NCBI RefSeq assembly: GCF_900199375.1
Contig: NZ_LT900217.1
Span: 682,001-746,000, forward strand
Direction of reading: 5' to 3'
DNA from: Gordonibacter urolithinfaciens
GTDB taxonomy: Bacteria > Actinomycetota > Coriobacteriia > Coriobacteriales > Eggerthellaceae
Length of the DNA stretch: 64,000 nucleotides
The notes under the pieces are model-generated. The model was not told the DNA's origin and did not search any database. It worked only from the letters and a program-made list of their open reading frames with translations. This document shows, piece after piece, positions 18,078 to 25,994 of the stretch. Numbering within the stretch: position 1 is the first letter of the stretch; each line of letters starts with the position of its first letter. Made by a program: the position numbers and the translations under genes.

Positions 18078-18434
18078 CTAGCGCCTGTCAGAGCTCTTCG
18101 GCGAGAACAGCAGCATCTTCGACTTGCCCTTGAACAAGGCAGCCAACTCGTCCACCGTGCCGTACGTGATGGCACCGTACCGGCAACGGCGCGCGCAGGC
18201 CGGACGGCTTCCCCGATCCGTGCGCTCCTCGCACAGGTCGCACCAATCGGTGGGTATGGGCACGAAGTCGTACTGCCATGAGCCGTCACGCGTCTTCCAC
18301 GGGCCCAGTTTCGTCACCTTGATCCCCAGCGCCTCGGGACCGCTCCCATGGGCCGCAAGGCACGCCGTCTCGCATTCTGAACAGCCGAGGCAGTATTCGT
18401 AATCGATCAGAAGAGCCTTCTCCACGCCCATCAT
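18078..18434 (-). CDS. Orphan two-cluster 4Fe-4S electron-transfer subunit
   Basis: A 118-residue ferredoxin-like protein with CLGCSECETAC and CDLC ... CARRC, the same two-cluster plan as the Mo-enzyme partners. No large Mo subunit is adjacent: it follows the tiny zinc-ribbon gene and an MFS gene on the same strand. The start is ATG 18434, 5 bases after AAAGGGGG; a second ATG follows immediately. It could serve a large subunit elsewhere (for example G, which has no partner next to it), or be a remnant of a lost pair. It meets the TetR gene tail to tail. Confidence 0.85.
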   Translation of the reverse strand: MMGVEKALLIDYEYCLGCSECETACLAAHGSGPEALGIKVTKLGPWKTRDGSWQYDFVPIPTDWCDLCEERTDRGSRPACARRCRYGAITYGTVDELAALFKGKSKMLLFSPKSSDRR

Positions 18435-18468
18435 GCAACCCCCTTTGCATCGCAGCGTCCCCGTGCCC

Positions 18469-18639
18469 TCACTTCTTCCGAATGCCCCCGACAGGCAGCC
18501 TCGTTCCCGGCGGCGGCGGTTGCTCGGCACCGCATAACGGGCAGCGCCTCGCAAATGGCTCGGGCAGCTTCTCACGGCAGGCCACGCAGCGTCCCATGCG
18601 ATCGGCGCACTTGCCGCAATGGATGCACGGACAGCACAT
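18469..18639 (-). CDS. Tiny Cys-rich zinc-ribbon protein (MCCPC type)
   Basis: A 56-residue protein. It begins MCCPCIHCGKCADRMGRC, continues CVACREKLPEPFARRCPLCG, and ends in a short Pro-rich basic tail. Ten cysteines in five CxxC-like pairs suggest two zinc ribbons. The ATG is 4 bases after the stop of the MFS gene, so it is co-transcribed. It belongs with the proteins at 21900-22100 and 43578-43808, which share the MCxPC ... CGKC opening. The function is unknown; association with Fe-S and Mo genes suggests metal or cluster handling, or a redox adaptor. Confidence 0.7.
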   Translation of the reverse strand: MCCPCIHCGKCADRMGRCVACREKLPEPFARRCPLCGAEQPPPPGTRLPVGGIRKK

Positions 18640-18642
18640 GGC

Positions 18643-19854
18643 CTACTCCGTCACGTCGCCATAAGGGTACGCCGCCTGTCGGCGCGTGGCGACCAGATAC
18701 ACGAGGACGATAACGAACAGCACGGCAAACATGGCTGCCATCAGCTCGAACAGCGCGGCAGTGCTACCGCCCGCTATCCCCTCGGCAAGGGATACGTAAA
18801 CCGACGAGCACGCCTGCCCGGCGAACATGGCCATGGACAGCAGCGACAGCGCATAGGTCCGGCGATACGGGTGCACGAGCCCCGAGAGGGCAGTCTGCAG
18901 GTACGGGATGATGGTCCCGAGGTACACGCCGTAGACGATGGCGCCGGCGAACACGCCAACGGGCGATGTGGCGAAGGCGAGCAAGGTGAACGACAGCGCG
19001 ATCGCCGCCATGGGAACCAGCACGGTGGAACGTCGCAGATGCTTGAACAGCTGGGCGAAAGCCAACGAGACGACGAGGGCCGTGAGCGTGGTTGAAGACG
19101 AGGCCAAGCCCGCCATGACCGAGTCGCCGATACCCGCCTCCTGGATGAAGATGGCCATCTTCAGAAGGTACACCATGCCTATCGTCATCGACACGAACAT
19201 GAGAAGGATGCCCGCCCATGCACGGGCACCGATCTTCTTCTGCTGCGGAGAGAGCTCGCTCGCCTTACGGGAGAACTCCAGATCCTTCTCGGGCGGCACT
19301 TTGGGCAGAAACACCAGCTGCATGATAAGAACGAAGACGAAGAAGATGTTCACGAAGAACGGTACATGCCATCCGATGACCGCGAGCGTGCCCGATAGCG
19401 TCGAGAACACCATGGCGATGACCGACCCCACGGCATTCGCAGCGCCCATCATGCCGACGCGTTCCTGGCCCGCGAAGAAATGCGATATGAGCGTGGGCAC
19501 GATAGGATACACCAAGCCGCAGCCTAACCCGAAGAACACGCGTGTGGCCAGCAGGAACTCGAAGTTGGGAGCGAAGGCGCCGCCTATACCGCCGATGATG
19601 AACAGTATCTGGCCGATGGTGAGGATGGTCTTTCGGCTGATATGGTACGACAGCTTGGCGGCAATGAGCGAGGCCGGAATGATGCACAGGGGCGGCAGCG
19701 CCACCAGCAAGTTCACGTTCTCGCCAGGGAAAGCGAGCGCAATGACCGCCAGGATAGGCGTCATCTCCGAGCCAAGCGCGTTGCTGTCGCAAGCGCACAG
19801 CAAGAGCGTCGCCTTCGTGCCGAGTTTCGACCGATGTTGCGTTTTCGAATCCAT
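18643..19854 (-). CDS. MFS transporter
   Basis: A 403-residue carrier with about twelve hydrophobic segments. The first loop includes KLSYHISRKT, resembling the MFS GxLaDrxGRk motif in position. The central hydrophilic linker is around EKDLEFSRKASELSPQQKK. The start ATG 19854 follows AAGGGGGG. It lies 135 bases downstream of a LuxR-type membrane regulator on the same strand and is followed by the tiny zinc ribbon and the orphan Fe-S gene, making a likely three-gene transcript. Substrate not recognisable. Confidence 0.85.
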   Translation of the reverse strand: MDSKTQHRSKLGTKATLLLCACDSNALGSEMTPILAVIALAFPGENVNLLVALPPLCIIPASLIAAKLSYHISRKTILTIGQILFIIGGIGGAFAPNFEFLLATRVFFGLGCGLVYPIVPTLISHFFAGQERVGMMGAANAVGSVIAMVFSTLSGTLAVIGWHVPFFVNIFFVFVLIMQLVFLPKVPPEKDLEFSRKASELSPQQKKIGARAWAGILLMFVSMTIGMVYLLKMAIFIQEAGIGDSVMAGLASSSTTLTALVVSLAFAQLFKHLRRSTVLVPMAAIALSFTLLAFATSPVGVFAGAIVYGVYLGTIIPYLQTALSGLVHPYRRTYALSLLSMAMFAGQACSSVYVSLAEGIAGGSTAALFELMAAMFAVLFVIVLVYLVATRRQAAYPYGDVTE

Positions 19855-19873
19855 GCGCCCCCCTTATGTCCCT

Positions 19874-19899
19874 GATGCGGGTCCCTCGTGCCCCGCATC
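19874..19899. repeat. Inverted repeat between the LuxR and MFS genes
   Basis: GATGCGGG and CCCGCATC with a ten-base loop, 20 bases before the MFS start codon. No T-tract follows on either strand, so it may be an mRNA hairpin or an operator rather than a terminator. Confidence 0.4.
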
Positions 19900-19989
19900 C
19901 CACGTGAGGCAGGTTAGTGCCGTCGAAACGGCCGGCCAAGGCACGCAAAACCTGACGCAGGGAAATCAGACTCTGGGTACTAAGCGTAG

Positions 19990-21627
19990 TCAGTGCACGT
20001 CAAGGACAGTTTGCGGACCTTCCGGCACGCCCTCGGACTCCACGATGTCCAGCAGTTCCTGCTGGGAGTGGACGCCCAGCTTGTTGTAGATGTTGTAGAT
20101 ATGGCTCTTGGCGGTGTGGGCTGATATGGTGAACTTCTCGGCAATATAACCGGCGTTGCGCCCTTGCGCCAGGCAGTACAGAACCTCCGCCTGGCGCGGC
20201 GTCAAATCGTATCGACCGGCGACGATCCTCGTGCTCAGCTCGAGCGCCCTTCCCGCCCCCGCCTCGAGGGCGATGCTGCGTGCCGACCGCTCAGCCTCGA
20301 GCCTCACCTCCCTCACGTAGGAAAGAGGACCGGGATGGAACACGGCGAAGCTCGTCGCAACCACCAGGAGCACCACCAAGGCGAAGCAGATGAACATGCG
20401 CCCGAGCGGATCACCCGGAAAGGCGAAGCACATAACCGTGCCCACGATCCAGCCGAGCGTGCAGCCCAAGCCGTTCAACGTTCGCCCGACCGCAAACGTC
20501 TTCACATAGTTCTCGTCGAACAACCGGAAGCTCTTCGAGACGCTGGCGATGTCCACGATATCGTGGCATGCCAAGAGCGCGAACATGGCGAAGAGGCACG
20601 CTAGCTGGCCGACGTAGCTTGCGAACGAGAACACGAAGATGCAGACGAGCATGATGGGGAGGAACACCTCGGTCAGGATGAGCGCGATATCCCTCGATTT
20701 GCGCACGAGGAAGAGCACCGTGAAAACCGCGGCAAGCGCGTTGGCGGCGGCTATGACGTACACTGCATAGGGATAGTAAGCATGCACGGTAGCGCTCGAT
20801 CCCACGAAGCCAATGCCCACGCTATAGGCGAACGCCAACAAGACCGTGCGCATGAAGGAGAACCGATCGGTCCCGTCCGCTTCATTTCCGTCAGCCGGGC
20901 CGCTCGGCTCAGGAGGCGCTTCGTCAAGGCCCGCACAGGCGATGGGATCCTCTCTCCCCGATAGAGTGAAACCCGCACCGTCCTCGTCGGGTGGCGCGAA
21001 GGTAACGGAAGGCGACAGGACAAGCCACGCGAGCAGCACCGACACGACCGGCAGCGACGACACGAGCAGTGCAGCCACGCCCGTCGGCAAGAACGACATC
21101 GTGAGGAGCAGGAGCGACCCTCCGAGAAATGCGCCCGAAGCCGAGAAGATGATCTGCTTGCGATTGAGGATGACGAGCTTTTTCGACCAGACGAGCAGCA
21201 GGGCCGAGCTGCCCACGCCGCTTGCGCACCAAAGCAGGGCAGGCAACGCGAGGTCGCCTGCAGGCGGCAGAACCGCAACAGCGCAGCCGAAAGGGCAGCA
21301 CAGAAGCGACGTCAAGCGCAGCAGCAGCTCGCCTCTCCGTGACGCAAAGAACCGCGCGAACAACCCGAACGCCACGTAGGCGACGAACATGGCGACCGTC
21401 ATCACCGTGCGGATCGCATGGGCCTCGAAATCGCCCACCGCAGCGGATGGAAGCAGAACCGGGCTCCAGAACAGGCAGAATATCCAACCGAAGTAGAACG
21501 CGAGCCCGAGCACGCAGAGCAGCGGTATCCTTAGCGTGAACTCCCTCGATGCCTCATGCTCGTCGTCCCGCTGAAGGAACCTCATATCGATGGAAATATC
21601 GGACTGTCCGGCTTGCTCATGATGCAT
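19990..21627 (-). CDS. LuxR-family regulator with a polytopic membrane N-terminus
   Basis: A 545-residue protein. About twelve hydrophobic segments fill the first 430 residues. The last 65 form a LuxR helix-turn-helix: LTPRQAEVLYCLAQGRNAGYI followed by FTISAHTAKSHIYNIYNKLGV. Such membrane LuxR proteins sit beside catechol-dehydroxylase genes in Eggerthellaceae and are thought to sense the substrate at the membrane. ATG 21627 is chosen (AGGGGGGA upstream); the open frame extends further 5' but is low-complexity and overlaps a gene remnant. The likely targets are the MFS/zinc-ribbon/Fe-S genes downstream or operon F-E upstream. Confidence 0.85.
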   Translation of the reverse strand: MHHEQAGQSDISIDMRFLQRDDEHEASREFTLRIPLLCVLGLAFYFGWIFCLFWSPVLLPSAAVGDFEAHAIRTVMTVAMFVAYVAFGLFARFFASRRGELLLRLTSLLCCPFGCAVAVLPPAGDLALPALLWCASGVGSSALLLVWSKKLVILNRKQIIFSASGAFLGGSLLLLTMSFLPTGVAALLVSSLPVVSVLLAWLVLSPSVTFAPPDEDGAGFTLSGREDPIACAGLDEAPPEPSGPADGNEADGTDRFSFMRTVLLAFAYSVGIGFVGSSATVHAYYPYAVYVIAAANALAAVFTVLFLVRKSRDIALILTEVFLPIMLVCIFVFSFASYVGQLACLFAMFALLACHDIVDIASVSKSFRLFDENYVKTFAVGRTLNGLGCTLGWIVGTVMCFAFPGDPLGRMFICFALVVLLVVATSFAVFHPGPLSYVREVRLEAERSARSIALEAGAGRALELSTRIVAGRYDLTPRQAEVLYCLAQGRNAGYIAEKFTISAHTAKSHIYNIYNKLGVHSQQELLDIVESEGVPEGPQTVLDVH

Positions 21628-21797
21628 GAAAGTCTTCCCCCCTGGCCGACTTCGCCTACGGCACGGCCAGTGTAGCATAGGGCTCGATGACCGATTCCAG
21701 CGCCTCTTCCGTCGTTTTCGGCAATTTGGCACCGGCTTTTCGTGACTTTCACAAGAGCCCGGAAGCGATTCTCGCAGAGACCGGAACGGCGGCGGCA

Positions 21798-21866
21798 AAG
21801 CATCGTAGCGCACCATCCTCTGCGCGATCAAGTCAGGTTCGCAGAAGACCCTCCCCCAAGCCCTCT
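21798..21866 (-). pseudogene. Degenerate C-terminal gene fragment (copy 1)
   Basis: Read on the minus strand this stretch encodes RAWGRVF-x3-DLIAQ-x3-RY. It matches RSLGEAF-x3-DLIAQ-x3-RY in the fragment at 50553-50687. Seventeen bases (21819-21835 and 50603-50619) are identical. The rest of the 272-base gap to the zinc-ribbon gene shows nothing else. The parent family is not recognised. Confidence 0.4.
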
Positions 21867-21899
21867 CTCAGCGAAGCCAGCCGCTTGCATGGGGGGCTT

Positions 21900-22100
21900 T
21901 CAGTTCCGACCTTCGGAGTCAGCCTCCGCCTTGGTTCCCACCGGGGCGAAGGCGGAGGCGCCGCAGTCGCGGCAGATGCCGGTGGCGGGGTCGACGTCGC
22001 CGCCGCAGGCAAGGCAGGGTATGGTCGGGGGCGGAGTGTAGAGCGGGCTGTCCGGGTCGAACTTGCCGCAGCGGCCGCACATCGTACAGGGGTAGCACAT
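21900..22100 (-). CDS. Cys-rich double zinc-ribbon protein (MCYPC type, operon F-E)
   Basis: A 66-residue protein opening MCYPCTMCGRCGKF, with CLACGG and CRDCGA further on, then a short hydrophilic tail. The ten cysteines suggest two zinc ribbons. It is the last gene of operon F-E, 10 bases after the isomerase gene. Its twin at 43578-43808 holds the same place in operon I. The function is unknown; the fixed position beside an FKBP and a Mo/Fe-S pair suggests a role in assembling the enzyme. Confidence 0.75.
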   Translation of the reverse strand: MCYPCTMCGRCGKFDPDSPLYTPPPTIPCLACGGDVDPATGICRDCGASAFAPVGTKAEADSEGRN

Positions 22101-22110
22101 GGAGCGCCGC

Positions 22111-22545
22111 CTATTCCAAACCCACGAGCTCGACCCAGTATTCAAGCGTTTTGCCCGCGTATGGATGGTTGAGGTCGATCTTCACGGCGTCCTCGGTCGC
22201 ATCGACGATCGAGGCCGGCTTGGCCGCAAGGCCGTCGGCGCTTTGCCACATGACCATCGAGCCCTCCTTTAGGTCGTAACCATGGTCGAGCACCGAGCGC
22301 GGGTACCATTGCACGAGCTTCGGATCCGCCGCACCGTAGCCCTCCTCCGGAGGAATCACGAGCGTGCAGCTCTCGCCCACTTCCAGCATGAGCAATGCCC
22401 GCTCGACCCCCTTCGGAACCCGGTGCCCGCCGATGCGCACGGCGAGCGGCTCCCCGTCGGATCGGTCGTCGCAAGGGCGATCCCCTCGCACGCCGCCCCG
22501 GTAGCGGATGTAAGCCGTCCTGCCCAAACGATCAGTATCCTCCAT
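22111..22545 (-). CDS. FKBP-type peptidyl-prolyl isomerase, SlyD-like (operon F-E)
   Basis: A 144-residue FKBP-fold protein with AYIRYRGGV near the start, a PPEEGYGAADPKLVQWYPR insert region and the SlyD-like end DLNHPYAGKTLEYWVELVG. It lacks a His-rich tail. The start 22545 follows GAAAGGCGGGA. It is located between the Fe-S subunit of pair E and the zinc ribbon. It is very like the protein at 43819-44253, which occupies the same slot in operon I. Probable chaperone for subunit E or its Fe-S partner, inferred from the repeated linkage. Confidence 0.8.
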   Translation of the reverse strand: MEDTDRLGRTAYIRYRGGVRGDRPCDDRSDGEPLAVRIGGHRVPKGVERALLMLEVGESCTLVIPPEEGYGAADPKLVQWYPRSVLDHGYDLKEGSMVMWQSADGLAAKPASIVDATEDAVKIDLNHPYAGKTLEYWVELVGLE

Positions 22546-22674
22546 GGTATCCCGCCTTTCTCATGCGTTGCCCCGTCAGCACCCCCTCCTCATGCAGCAA
22601 GGGCCGACACAGCCCAGCCCGTGGCCGCCGGCCCGGAGGAACCCGGGCCGGCGGCGGGGATGCGTCGCCCTGAC

Positions 22675-23178
22675 CTACAAGATATCCTCGATCACATCCG
22701 ACTCGTCTATCTCGCCCACCTTGGCATCGTGGCGGTGTGCGCCGAACGCGGCCACGCCGGTGGCCTTCACCTCCACATGCGCCGCCTGGTGCGCATCGCC
22801 CTTGTCCACGTGCACGAACTCCCCGCGCGCCTCACGCGGGAGGTACTGCGGCACGATCAGCAGCTGCTTGGGCTTGTCGGCCAACCGTTTCGCCAGCTCC
22901 TCCACCTCGCCGTAGCACATAACATTAGCCAGGCAGTGGTGCACGCAGATCGGCTCGCGGCCTCGCTCCGTGCGGTCGGCGCACAGGTCGCACAGATCGG
23001 TGGGCAGCGGGAAGTAGTTGAAGTTCCAGTTGTCCTCGTCAATGGCCCACGGCCCGTCCGCATGGACCGCGATGCCGGTCTTTCCCACCGGGTAGCCGTG
23101 CTCCTCTTTGCACGACACTTGGCACGAGCCGCAGTTCGTGCAGTACTCGTAGTCGATCAGAAGTCCGTACGTTGCCAT
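22675..23178 (-). CDS. 4Fe-4S electron-transfer subunit E with C-terminal His-containing extension
   Basis: A 167-residue protein. The first 115 residues are the usual two-cluster ferredoxin (CTNCGSCQVSC; CDLC ... CVHHC). About 50 further residues follow, rich in His and Ala, with HQAAHVEV and HRHDAKVGEIDE. The same extension, as HRHDTKVGEIDE, is in the operon I partner (44268-44786) and in no other small subunit here. It starts 1 base after the stop of large subunit E. The extension could bind a metal or dock the isomerase or zinc-ribbon protein encoded next; this is a guess. Confidence 0.85.
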   Translation of the reverse strand: MATYGLLIDYEYCTNCGSCQVSCKEEHGYPVGKTGIAVHADGPWAIDEDNWNFNYFPLPTDLCDLCADRTERGREPICVHHCLANVMCYGEVEELAKRLADKPKQLLIVPQYLPREARGEFVHVDKGDAHQAAHVEVKATGVAAFGAHRHDAKVGEIDESDVIEDIL

Positions 23179-23179
23179 A

Positions 23180-25546
23180 TCACACCAGCTTTCCGAATTT
23201 TTCCCAGACGACGGCCATATCGGTGTCGTAGCTCTCAGAGACGGGCTCGATGTTGCATATCAGGCACTTGTTGGGCGCGCCGAATCCCAGCTTGCCCATA
23301 TGCCCGTTGGGAAGCAGGTTGTTGATGTTGCAGCGGAAGTTGCCGTACAGGTTGGGCTCGCTGCCGTCCTCTTCGGGGAACCACCAGCCATGCTGCGCGT
23401 GCACGGTCTTCTCGTCGACGATCTCGGACACCCGCGCCTTCATGAAGCACTCGCCGAACATGTTCCACATGCGCACCCATTGCCCGTCGCTCACGCCGTA
23501 GCGCTGGGCTGTCACCGGGTTGATCTCCATGATGGGGTCGGGGTTCAACTCGCGCAGATAGGGGATCTGGCGATGCTCGGAATGGAAGAAGGCCGTGGTG
23601 CGGGCACCCGTCGTCAGGACGAGCGGGTACTCCTCGGCCAGCTCGGGCTTACTCACCGGGCTGAACTCCGGTTCGATGTAGAACGGCAGCGGGTCCTCGC
23701 CGAACTGGTTGTACGCGGTCGACCACAGCTCCACGCGCCCGGTGGGTGTGGCGAAGCCGGGCTGGCCGTCGGGACGCAGCAACCCCTTCTCGTACTTGTA
23801 GTAGTCGATGGGCACCTGCGCCACCACGCACTGCGATACGCGGTCGAAGTACTCCCCGTGCTCTTCGACGCCCAAGCGGAACGCCTCCACCAGCTCGTGC
23901 TCGTTCGCCCACTTCTCGAAGCGCTCGGGATGCAGGTACTTGCCCAGACGGTACGCCAGTTCCATGTCGGAGGGCAGGTTGCCGCAGTCGATGGCCTTGT
24001 GCATGAACCCGGCCGTGACCGTGCAGGGCGCATAGTGCGTGAACACCGTGCCCTCGCGCTCGGCCACCGTGGCGATAGGCAGGAACAGGTCGCAGGTCGC
24101 CTGGATCGACGCGTTCATGAACGTGTCGATGCCGATGCAGAACTCCAGCGACCGCAGCAGCGCGGCGCGCCAGCGCTTCGGCTCCATGGAGCAGTTCGTC
24201 AGCGCGTTGTCGCCCATGTAGAAGCCCATGCGGATAGGATACGGCTCGTCGGTCTCGAGCGTCTCGAGCATGCGGTCAACCTGCGAGTTCAAGATCATGT
24301 TGCAGTAGGCCGGGTACTCGGCCATGCCGATCATCTTCTGGAACAGCTCGTCGGGTATGCACTCCTTGTACCCGAAGCCCAGCTCGTTGTGGCCCGCATC
24401 CGAACCGGGCAGCAGCTGGCCGCCGGGGCGGTCCAGGTTGCCGGTGATGGCCTGCAACGAGATGATGCACTGGCTGTTCTGCATGCCGTCGGTCTTCTGA
24501 TCGACGGCAAGGCCCCATAGGATGGCGGCCGGCTTGGCCGTGGCGTACATGCGGGCGGCGGCGTAGATCTTCTCCACCGGCACCTGGCAGATCTCGGCGG
24601 CCTTCTCGGGCGGCATCGTGCGCACGCGCTCGGCCAGCTGGTCGAAGCCGTAGCACCAGTACTCTACGAAGTCGTGGTCGTAGAGGTCCTCCTCGATGAT
24701 GATGTCCAGCATGGCCATGGCGAGCGCGGTGTCGGTGCCGCTGCGCAGCTGCAGGAGGATGTCGGCGCGGGCGGACAGCCAGTTCACGCGCGGGTCGATC
24801 TGGATGATGCGCATGCCGCGACGCATGGCGTCGACCACCGCATGGCCGAAGAAGCCGTCGGGGTTCGACTCGAGCGGCGCCTTGCCCCATATGACCAGGC
24901 ATTCCGTTAGCTCGTAGCGCTCGTCGTCCCAGCGCCCGGGCAGCGCGCCGGAATAATCCCATTCGGCGTACGTCGTTCCCGTGATGTAGGCCGCCGCTGC
25001 CAAGCGCGGGGTGTAGCAGGCGTAGCCCGACTGCATGTAGCAGTAGTTCGGGGTGCCGAACACCATGGTGGGGTACAGCGACATCGTGCCGCCCTCGCGA
25101 CCGGTGCCCGACATGCCGATGATGGATTCGGGACCGTACTCGGCGCAGATGCGCTCGTAGTTCTCCTTCACGATGCCGAAGGCCTCGTCCCACGAGCACT
25201 CTTCCCAGGCATCGGCCTTGCCGCGGTCGGCGCGGTCGCGCTTGAGCGGCACGAGGATGCGCGCCGGATTGTACACGTAGTCCTTCAGCGCGATGCACCG
25301 CGGGCACAAACGTCCCTGCGTGACCGGATGGTTCTCGTCTCCCTCGACCTTGACCAAGCGGCCCTCGTCGTTCACATAAAGCTTGAGGCCGCATCCCACG
25401 GGATGGCACCCGGGGGGCGACCACGGGCAGGTGCGCGTCACGGTGAGCCCGTCTTCCTCGTAGCGCCAGGGCTTGCCCAGGTCGTTCACGTCCGCGAGCG
25501 TTTCGAGCCTCACCGCTTCGGCGGCCTTGTAGTCTTCTTCCCGCAT
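23180..25546 (-). CDS. Molybdopterin-dependent oxidoreductase large subunit E
   Basis: A 788-residue bis-MGD enzyme. C40, C47 and C52 (CPWSPPGCHPVGCG) with C81/C84 (GRLCPRC) form the Fe-S region. The molybdopterin domain starts at AWEECSWDEA (about 113-122), where the usual WERISWDEA is altered. The predicted Mo-ligand cysteine is C177 in QSGYACYTPR. TTGARTTAFFHSEHRQIPYLR marks the C-terminal domain. No signal peptide. The start 25546 follows AAGGAGAGTGAG. It has the same length as large subunit I and shares its downstream genes, indicating a duplicated module. A GC hairpin without T-tract (25596-25618) separates it from pair F upstream. Confidence 0.85.
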   Translation of the reverse strand: MREEDYKAAEAVRLETLADVNDLGKPWRYEEDGLTVTRTCPWSPPGCHPVGCGLKLYVNDEGRLVKVEGDENHPVTQGRLCPRCIALKDYVYNPARILVPLKRDRADRGKADAWEECSWDEAFGIVKENYERICAEYGPESIIGMSGTGREGGTMSLYPTMVFGTPNYCYMQSGYACYTPRLAAAAYITGTTYAEWDYSGALPGRWDDERYELTECLVIWGKAPLESNPDGFFGHAVVDAMRRGMRIIQIDPRVNWLSARADILLQLRSGTDTALAMAMLDIIIEEDLYDHDFVEYWCYGFDQLAERVRTMPPEKAAEICQVPVEKIYAAARMYATAKPAAILWGLAVDQKTDGMQNSQCIISLQAITGNLDRPGGQLLPGSDAGHNELGFGYKECIPDELFQKMIGMAEYPAYCNMILNSQVDRMLETLETDEPYPIRMGFYMGDNALTNCSMEPKRWRAALLRSLEFCIGIDTFMNASIQATCDLFLPIATVAEREGTVFTHYAPCTVTAGFMHKAIDCGNLPSDMELAYRLGKYLHPERFEKWANEHELVEAFRLGVEEHGEYFDRVSQCVVAQVPIDYYKYEKGLLRPDGQPGFATPTGRVELWSTAYNQFGEDPLPFYIEPEFSPVSKPELAEEYPLVLTTGARTTAFFHSEHRQIPYLRELNPDPIMEINPVTAQRYGVSDGQWVRMWNMFGECFMKARVSEIVDEKTVHAQHGWWFPEEDGSEPNLYGNFRCNINNLLPNGHMGKLGFGAPNKCLICNIEPVSESYDTDMAVVWEKFGKLV

Positions 25547-25646
25547 CTCACTCTCCTTCTCGTTTGCCTTGCTGCCTTTGCCGGCCTGCAGGACGGGGGA
25601 CGGCCCAAGCCGTGCCCCGCCGCCTTCCGCAGGCTGCGCGCAAGCC

Positions 25647-25994
25647 CTAGTACCGGTAGGGCTTCGGGGCGAACAGCACCTGGTTGGGCTTCTCCGCAAG
25701 CTCCCGCGCCAGCTCCTCCACCGGCCCGTACTGCATGACGCCGGCCAGGCAGTGGTGCACGCAGCTGGGCTGCTTGCCCTTGGCCGTGCGTTCGGCGCAC
25801 AGGTCGCACAGGCGGGTGGGAACGGGGATCTTGTTCCAGTTGAACTTCCCGTCCGAGCACTCCCACGGGCCGTCGTCGAGCAGGTGGATGCCCCACTGCC
25901 CCACGGGGATGCGGTGCTCTTCCTTGCAGGCGACCTCGCACGACTGGCATCCCGTGCAGAACTCGTAGTCGATCAGCAAACCGTAGGCGCCCAT
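25647..25994 (-). CDS. Two-cluster 4Fe-4S electron-transfer subunit F
   Basis: A 115-residue ferredoxin-like protein with CTGCQSCEVAC and CDLC ... CVHHC, predicting two [4Fe-4S] clusters. Its start codon abuts the stop of large subunit F. It has the short form, without the His-containing extension of the E and I partners, although E is encoded just downstream. It ends in the aromatic tail FAPKPYRY. Electron donor to subunit F. Confidence 0.88.
   Translation of the reverse strand: MGAYGLLIDYEFCTGCQSCEVACKEEHRIPVGQWGIHLLDDGPWECSDGKFNWNKIPVPTRLCDLCAERTAKGKQPSCVHHCLAGVMQYGPVEELARELAEKPNQVLFAPKPYRY

Noticed and set aside
21628-21831. N-terminal extension of the LuxR protein at 19990
   Set aside because: Basic, low-complexity sequence without a ribosome site, overlapping a gene remnant; ATG 21627 with AGGGGGGA is preferred.
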